Below are positions 57,501 to 64,000 of a DNA stretch of 64,000 bases, piece after piece. The translations under genes were made by a program, and so were the position numbers. Source of the DNA: Pinus tabuliformis (taxonomy: Eukaryota > Streptophyta > Pinopsida > Pinales > Pinaceae); NCBI GenBank assembly GCA_031772625.1, contig CM062804.1, forward strand, positions 1,017,022,514-1,017,086,513, in the 5' to 3' direction. Every line of letters begins with the position of its first letter. Position 1 is the first letter of the stretch. Below the pieces are notes generated by a model that was given only the letters and a program-made list of their open reading frames with translations, did no database searches and was not told the origin of the DNA.

Positions 57501-59130
57501 TTAAGCTTGCATTACTTATTATTATTGTTACAAGTTTCAAGTCTACATTTCCATTTGCAAAGCAATCTACTCTTACTTTATGCAAGCACCTTTATTGTTT
57601 TTAGCAAACTTGGATACATTTACCTTGGCACTTGTCTAAATAATTCATGCTTTATTGTTATGCAATATTTCCATTTTGAGTATATTTTGAAGCATTGTGT
57701 ATTGGACAAGTTTACCTTTCAAAGCAACCATTTACTTTCATGTCAAGCTAGTCATCTTTTATTTTCTCAAGTTAAAGTTCTTTTTGCAAAGTTATTGTGG
57801 GCACAAATCTCAAGTTTATCTTTCAAAGCATTGCAATTTACTTTTGGGAAACTTTACATGTGATCTAGTTGTTCATCTTGCAAGAACATACATTTCAAGC
57901 TTCATTTGCTTTAGTTTGTTATTGATTCATCATTTATCTTTAGCAACTCACAATTTCAATTGTTCATGAAGCTTATGTATCTTGTGTTTACTTGAGCAAC
58001 TATACAAGTGATCTTGTGGAGCATATTTAATTGAAGCAATTTCTTATTTTTTACATAGCACTTACAATCTCACTTGCATATCATATTAGGCATTCTAATT
58101 TACATGCATTTTAAACAAATCAACATCCAAGCATAAGCTTAGTTGATAGAAATCATAAGAAAAAGACTTTCTTGGAAAGTTCTTCGAATTTGTACGAAGT
58201 AAGGTAAATGTGTGTGACCGTGTAGTTAAGAAGGTGGCTTGTCCCCTTGTAAGAACGAAGGCACACATTGGTTGGTAAGACTCGGGGGATGGGTATCATT
58301 GATAACATCATTGTGTCATCACCCCCTCTTTCTTACAGTGACCCCCAATTTGTACCCTTTGGTAAGAGCTCAAAAGGAGGATCTCTCACCTAGATTAAGC
58401 ATTAGATTAAAAACAACCAGGATAATTGCATCCAATTTTAGTTTAGGTGCATTTCATTTTAACACATCTTATTGTTTTACTTGCAAATAACCATTACACT
58501 TGTCATTTATGAATATGTGTTGAATTGAATACTTTGTTTTGGCAAGTATCATCTCATTCTATGTTTTTGCAAGTAGAATTCTAATTGGTTTCCTTTGCAA
58601 GATATTCTCTCCTTGTATGTTTTGGATTGACAATTGATCATATATCTTGAAAGCATTTTTATATCTTGTATTGATTATTTTGTGCTAACATCTTTTGTTT
58701 TATTTTCAGGATTGCTTGTGCTTCCATTTAAAGCATTTCATTTATTTTGAGCAAGTATTTTTTATTTTTGAACAATATTTTGAAGGCACTGGTTTTACAT
58801 ATGCTTATTGCTATCTCATGTGTTGATGGTTATTAAAGTTGATTTTGACTCACATTGCTCATATTATATTTGCTTGTAATCGCAAAAAGTAATCCATTTC
58901 ACTCTAACATTTCCTAAAAACCTCACATCCTCTTTAATTTAGTTTTCCATTTGCTAGCCTAGGAGATAGATTCAACAGAGAGAGTTGGGAATAGGTGATA
59001 GCCCCATCTCTTTAATTTTCCACCAACCACACCTTGTGGGGTTAAGGGCTTTTCTCACTCATTGATAGGTGTGTGTGACAGGCGACAATAGGTACAACAT
59101 TAGATGAGAACTCATTCTTGAAGATTCTTT
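54501..59130. other. Unassigned AT-rich sequence, probably old retroelement interior
   Basis: I see no recognisable coding domain, RNA gene or LTR terminus over 4.6 kb. Open frames at 56347-56661 and 57489-57969 are Leu/Phe/Ser/Cys-rich and look like AT-rich chance frames. Two stretches with similar layout, 56100-56220 and 58950-59110, carry GGGATCAGGGTGACAGCCC and GGAATAGGTGATAGCCCCA, and may be diverged copies of one non-coding element. The gag remnant to the right suggests a Ty3/gypsy element, but this is inference. Confidence 0.4.
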
Positions 59131-59284
59131 TACTCATCATGGCAACTCTGTTGGAAGAACAAAGACGACGTTCTTTACAGATTTGAAGACTTTGTGCTTG
59201 TAATGTGGGATAAACATCATTGTGAAGGTATTGACAACTCTCCTTGGTGACTCTAATCTAATATGGTAGGATATTGCATTTATC

Positions 59285-60309
59285 ATGAAATTTGTATGTT
59301 CACATTGGGAAACTGGATGTGATAGAGGACGGCCCCATGGGAGTTTCATGAAACATATAAGGTTTTTGATGTCAAGGATATCCATGGGTATCCTACTTAG
59401 TGTCGACCAAAATGGTGGCAAGGTTGTCAAAATTCGATTGCAAACAGTGATTGGTCATCTCACACATTTAAATGTTTTAAAGTATGTTTCAAAACTCAAT
59501 GTGGTACATGAAGACGTGATGATGAGGTTTTTTGCTTATCGTTTGATGCACAAAAGGATTGGCTTAAGTATTCTTGCAAACCAAAGAGTGAACCTTCAAT
59601 TATAGGTTTCATTGGAGAATTTCTCAAGTGTTGGGGTCCCAAATTTCAAACGTACGAAGATAGCTATCAAGACTCAATGATGGCTCTACAAGAATCCATT
59701 CTTGATCTTCCTCACAATGATCATGATCATGTTGAAGATCATGGGGTTCTTGATGAAGAAAGTTATAGAGCACTTGAATAGAGCTTTGAAGAAGATGCCA
59801 AGTTTTGCAAGCAACTGGTTGAAGCTTTCTGTGATGGGAATTTCTTGGGTGGGCTATGTATTGAAAGAAGAAAGGAATTTGACATTGTTTTGAAAGATTA
59901 TCAAAGTGACTCCACAAATGTGCTTGTCCTAGACCTTGCAAAAAAACACAAGGCTTTACATTCACTTTGTGCTGCTATAGAAAGGGAGTATGGTAGTAAG
60001 AAAGACTCCATAGGTTTGTGTCATCCTTTCATCTTGCCTAAGGAACTATTGGAACTTGACATGTTCCAGACACTTACATTTGAAAAGTGGATCAACCAAA
60101 TTGTCAAAAAAGTCAATGAAAGCTATGACAAAGTCCAAGATGAATGTGTTGGAGGATTTTCTAAAAATGTAGGGGTTACATCCATTGATATGGACCCCTT
60201 GCAAGGCCTATTGTTTGATGCTAAGATTCTTGTCACAATAGACCATCTAATGGCCAAGGGGTTATGGCGGTTAGTTGTATGGAAAACTATGTTCTCAAAA
60301 AATGAATAA
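59285..60309 (+). pseudogene. gag: Ty3/gypsy-type gag remnant, frameshifted
   Basis: In one frame (59285 to about 59545): LNVLKYVSKLNVVHEDVMM followed by RFFAYRL. In the next frame from 59548: AQKDWLKY, then PSIIGFIGEFLKCWGPKFQ. Together this is the order of the Retrotrans_gag domain (HEDV..RLF..SL, DW...L, SI.S...F...F...W). The frame from 59548 runs to 60309, broken only by TAG 59779-59781, and contains an acidic stretch (LDLPHNDHDHVEDHGVLDEES), CDGNFLGGLCIERRKEFD and LPKELLELDMFQTLTFEKW. No zinc knuckle or pol follows. The domain is distinct from the copia gags of families A, C and D. The assignment is from pattern recognition of a short domain, so it is moderate. Confidence 0.6.
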
Positions 60310-60329
60310 CTATGTTCAACTGGAGAATC

Positions 60330-60671
60330 TGTAAGACACTGGATAAACCAATGCTCCCCATGTGTTTCGTGACATGGACTAACTGCCTCTCGTGGATCCT
60401 TATCTCTGGCAATGTGATTGTTGACTAACACTTCCAAGTTTTGGTCTAAGGCAATCGTGATTCCCAACAAGTGGTATCATAGCGTATATCACGAGTTCGA
60501 TACACATCTGGACAGCGTTGGGGGCCAGATTGTTAGACATTGGATAAACCAACGTTCCCCATGTGTTTCGTGACATGGACTAACCGCCTATTGTGGATCC
60601 TTATCTCTAGAAATGTGATCGTTGACTAACACTTGCAGGTTTTGGTCTAACGACAATCGTGATTCCCAACA
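60330..60671 (+). mobile_element. TRIM: miniature LTR element, 342 bp
   Basis: Two direct repeats of 140 and 141 bp (60330-60469, 60531-60671), each starting TGTWAGACA and ending GATTCCCAACA, flank 61 bases. A PBS-like TGGTATCATAGC lies at 60472-60483, two bases after the first repeat, and a G-rich GTTGGGGGCCAGAT lies just before the second. The flanks GAATC (60325-60329) and AAATC (60672-60676) fit a 5-bp target duplication with one mismatch. These are all the parts of a terminal-repeat retrotransposon in miniature. It is non-coding and depends on other elements' proteins. Confidence 0.87.
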
Positions 60672-60676
60672 AAATC

Positions 60677-61111
60677 TTCCTAGACTATGGAAAACTATGT
60701 TTATCATGAAACTGGTAGTCCAAGAACATTAGATATCAGACTAATTCGTGCTAAGACGGGTAACAAAACCAATCCAGAGCTAGTTGCTACTACAGGTTTG
60801 TTTGAAGCATTGGGAAGTAATATACAACATGGGAAAGATATTGGATCATTGGCTGGAATGGTTTTGGCCCAAGAAACCTCAGTTTTCAACTAACAGGTAT
60901 GATGAAAATGATTTTTCTATTGAAAATGTCACTGTCCTTGTTGATCATTCAAATAAACACCTTGTTACAACAAAATCTAGCACCCAAGTATAAAGCCTCA
61001 CTCAATGACCTAAATAGAGTGCAACAATGGGAGTGTGACCACTATCACCTCAATAACTATTGCCCTCGTTTTAGTGATGGACACAAGCCAACACAAGGGA
61101 GGCTTCACTAG
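60677..61111 (+). pseudogene. Continuation of gypsy-like remnant, no domain recognised
   Basis: Right of the TRIM an open frame of 68 codons (60687-60893, MENYVYHETGSPRTLDIR..) and overlapping frames to 61111 probably continue the disrupted gag/linker: WKTMFSKNE before and LWKTMFI-like text after the TRIM look related. No motif was recognised. Confidence 0.35.
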
Positions 61112-62286
61112 TAGATATTGGGAATCAAATAACCACAGAATTTAAGCTAAGTCCCCCCTAAGGGTTCTATAATGATTTTCCAACAATTATAAAGATGAGA
61201 AATTAAGGTTTGAGGTGGATAAGGGAGTAACTTTGGGTTTGGGTTCAAGGGTTACTATGGCTTAATCTAGAGTCTTAGGTTAACCAATAGAGGCCCAAAA
61301 AGGTTTCCTGAACACACCAAACAAGAAATTACATGACTATCATAAACTAGCAGTGTAGCAATGAAAAATCAGCAATTGTAGCAGTATAACAAGTATAAAC
61401 TTATGATAGAAGCAGATTTAGCCCCAAAAACTAAAAATGTAAAACGAGGGCTAAGATTATGAGTATATGAGAGGCAAATAACAATATTTAAAACCCTAGA
61501 CATCAACCCTAATTAATGGCTGGAAATTGCACATAAAATGCATTTTTTGCTCATTCAATGCTTCTAAAACAATACTTAACCATAGGTTATTAACATGCAA
61601 ATCAATAAATGTTGAAAATATAAGATTTTGTCGTAATAAAACCCTGATTTTTAACCTTGAACAATAAATAAAATGATTCTATTATAAAATTATAAATATG
61701 ATTGCCATAAAAGAGAGTATTAGTTCCTTCTTAAGCTAGGGCTAATGGAGTCTAGGAACAAACTATTCTATGGTTTCTTGGAGTAGAAACAAAATTCAAA
61801 CAAAATTAGGGCAAAGAGACCTATTTACCCTAGGATTTGAAATCAATGTTCTCAATTTTCAAGACGAATTAAGGAAATAACCTAACATGCTACTTGCTCG
61901 AATTATTGGAAGAAGAGATAGGTTAAGAAGGATCATGAAACAAATACCATGCTAACATGATTAATACATGATTCATCCATCCAATAAAACACGAAACAAG
62001 ATGAAAGAAGCCTATTTTTTTATCATGCATTCATATAAGATTCACCATAACCATCCATGAAAAGAGGTCAATCCACATCACAAGAGTCCCTAAGAGAAGT
62101 CACTTAACTAGTGCTCCATGGAAAACTAGAGAAGAGATGCTAATAGAAGAGATGAATGATCTCCAAGTGTGACAATCATCCAAAGAAATGAAATTCTTCC
62201 CTATTTATATGAGGGTAACTGAGTGATTACTCCAAATTAGGTTGAAAGTCCCTAACAATATAAAATCCATGATACAAGGTGGATAA
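61112..62286. other. Unassigned sequence
   Basis: AT-rich, no domain or RNA gene seen. Left flank of the family B LTR at 62287. Confidence 0.5.
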
Positions 62287-63359
62287 TGTTGAGAAATCCA
62301 AAGTGTGGCCGTTAAATGATTTCTCTTATTATGACATTATCTTGTGATGGTTTTCATTATTATTATTAGTTCTTACGAATTATCTTTTCTTATCATCAAG
62401 ACTAATGCCAAGCAACAAATAGAAGAAGACACAACATGTAGGCACGCAGCTAGGGCAAAACCCCACTCTAGGGGAAAACCTGCTCATAATTCTTAAGCAG
62501 ATTAAAAAATGAGACAGCCAAGACCCTTACAACTTAGACTCAAGACTACCTCCATCCTTCAAGTCAACCTTGTCATTGTGCTTGCACCGAATCCTTATCA
62601 ATGTGTTTGCACCAAGACTTCATCACTGTGTTGTCACCGAGCATTGAACTTCTTCCTTGCAAAAGCATTGAACTTCTTCACTGTGATAGCACTGAACTTC
62701 TTTGCTATGATATCACCGGGTTTCTTCATTGTGATATTACCGAACTCCTTCATTGTGATATTACTGAACTACTTCACTGTGATATTACCAAAGTTCCTCA
62801 CTGTGATATTACCGAACTTTCTTACTGTGATATCACAAAGCTTCTTCATAGAATTGTGACTATACTAAAAATGTCCCAAATTTACTCACGGGATTTGCAC
62901 CGAGATTATCCCTGAGATATCTGCACTTGCTTTAGAGGTCTCATGAAATTCTTTCTGAAATCAATCTGAGTTCACTGACTGTGTTTATGCGAAGTCCTCA
63001 TACTTGTATATATAGTTGTTTCCAAATGAAAATAGGCAGACATGTGATCATGAAGAGATGTGTCTCTATTTAGGCCGACTTGAGTTCATTTGATGATAAT
63101 TCCTTTGAGGCCGACTTGAAGACTTTGGTGAAGACACTGACTTGATGGAGGAGTCTTAGACCAAACAATAATTGATTTTGACAACACCCTAAAGTCTACA
63201 ATGGACGCCTGACCTATAACAATTGACCCAAGCATGAAACCCATGCTTTAACAAGTCAATTAAATTAATAATAAATTTTCTTTTGCTTTCTTTTGACAAA
63301 TATTACATTTTGACTCAAGTACAATTTATGAAGACTGAACCTAGTTACATTCTTCAACA
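62287..63359 (-). mobile_element. Family B element 5, 3' LTR
   Basis: 1,073 bp, TGTTGAGAAATCC to CATTCTTCAACA, followed by the family PPT (CTCCCTCTTAACTAGGGAGG at 63360), so it is a 3' LTR on the minus strand. Minus-strand TATA-like CTATATATAC at about 63005-63014. GCCGAC cores lie at 63074-63079 and 63110-63115, upstream of it. The leader part holds a 24-bp minisatellite. Confidence 0.84.
62610..62850. repeat. 24-bp minisatellite in family B LTR
   Basis: About ten units around CACTGTGATATTACCGAACT, the last five or six nearly regular. Because 24 is a multiple of three, an artificial frame repeating LLHCDITE results; it is not a gene. It lies downstream of the TATA box, in the transcribed leader. 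Confidence 0.85.
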
Positions 63360-64000
63360 CTCCCTCTTAACTAGGGAGGTATTCATATTTACATATAACC
63401 ATAGAGGTACATGGAAGATCTCTAAACACATCATCTACGAAGAAGTTTAGGCACCTCAATGCCATGGACTAGATTCCTGACCAGGGCAATCTATCCAAGG
63501 TCTAATTTAGGCACAACAATGCCACAGACTAGATTCTTGACCAGGGCAATCTAATCGAGTGGGACTAAGATGGACTCAAGCTTTCAGCCTCTCTAGGTAC
63601 CATCAAGCTTACTTGCTAACCATCAACCCAGGGATCTAGGTGTGTATTTAAGGTAAGAGCCCTATGACCAACACCACCCTCCCAACTTCGGGACCTAGAC
63701 ATCAACACAAAGTGTCAGGTAGATGTCCTCCCAGGCAATGCTTCACTCACAAAGCCTCAACACTCCTTGACCCAGTAGATCAAGGACAACAAATCTCTCC
63801 CGATCAAACTGATCAGCAACCAGCATGTTATCAAAAACTTTGAGAGATTTACCTATACAAACACAACCCCAATTAATAATATACTTTCACATGTTCATAA
63901 ACAAACACAAGCCTCTAGGGTCTTTCAAACAACTTGATGTTGCTTCTCACCACAGTAGGACTATCAACGGAATCTTTGACAGAATATTCCTCAATCATAC
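63360..64000 (-). mobile_element. Family B element 5, start of internal region (runs off window)
   Basis: PPT, then non-coding sequence. The first 60 bases resemble 1134-1200; after that it diverges from the other B copies. It includes a two-copy 60-bp duplication (63445-63504, 63505-63560) around AGGCACMWCAATGCCA. The 5' LTR is beyond the window. Confidence 0.65.
63445..63560. repeat. Tandem duplication, 60-bp period
   Basis: GACTAGATTCYTGACCAGGG and the bases around it occur twice, 60 bp apart, with about 10 per cent differences. Confidence 0.8.

Noticed and set aside
56347..57969. Hydrophobic open frames suggesting small membrane proteins
   Set aside because: AT-rich composition gives Phe/Leu/Ser-rich translations; no start context, splice pattern or family recognised.
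62509..62915. Repeat protein-like frame with LLHCDITE units
   Set aside because: Produced by a 24-bp minisatellite within a family B LTR; no start context or homologue in other B LTRs.

Overview
The window looks like intergenic DNA from a large, repeat-rich plant nuclear genome. A gymnosperm or similar giant genome is plausible, but the species cannot be read from the sequence. I found no host protein-coding gene, tRNA, rRNA or CRISPR array. Almost every interpretable base belongs to nested, decayed LTR retrotransposons. Their primer-binding sites resemble the complement of initiator-Met tRNA (TGGTATCAGAGC and variants), their LTRs end in TG..CA, and Ty1/copia-type gag and pol remnants are visible. 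All recognisable reading frames are broken.

Families were defined here by comparing stretches of the window with each other. Family A has LTRs of about 1.1 kb (TGTTGATTTT..CACA) and an internal region of about 2 kb holding only gag. It is a non-autonomous element of the kind called TR-GAG (two-LTR element with a GAG domain only). Copies: 1-952 (LTR), 17301-21506 (complete, +), 28598-about 31440 (5'-truncated, -), 33490-41732 (complete, -, interrupted), 36434-40559 (complete, -, nested in the previous one) and 49348-50431 (solo LTR). Family B has 0.9-1.2 kb LTRs (TGTTGA..TCAACA) and a long apparently non-coding internal region (LARD-like). Copies are at 953-7953, 24312-25460, 25461-27244, 27245-28597 and 62287-64000. 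Family C has LTRs of 2 kb or more and a coiled-coil gag, at 4660-6686 (solo LTR) and 7954-16281, the latter carrying a four-fold tandem array of its LTR/PBS/gag-start junction. Family D is a formerly autonomous Ty1/copia element: 44701-52339 (gag, PR, IN, RT, RNase H all recognisable but broken) plus a solo LTR at 42912-43909.

Layout: 1-16281 holds C, interrupted by B, itself interrupted by A and by a C solo LTR. 16282-22590 holds a complete A element in unrecognised sequence. 22590-23800 is a diverged repeat (E) found inverted at 42600-44700. 24312-31440 is a chain of B elements inserted into one another and then by A. 31441-33489 holds a 589-bp tandem duplication and an LTR-like end. 33490-41732 is A inside A. 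42600-52339 is E interrupted by both D copies, and D by an A solo LTR. 52340-62286 is largely unrecognised, with an AGATCT-rich stretch, a frameshifted Ty3/gypsy-type gag remnant, and a 342-bp miniature LTR element (TRIM) inside it. 62287-64000 starts another B element.

The nesting gives relative ages: C before B before A; E before D before A; gypsy remnant before TRIM. The least expected observations are a conserved inverted repeat across the gag stop codon in all four family A gag copies, the tandem LTR/PBS/gag array, and stress-type promoter motifs (GCCGAC, TTGAC) at repeated positions in the B and D LTRs.
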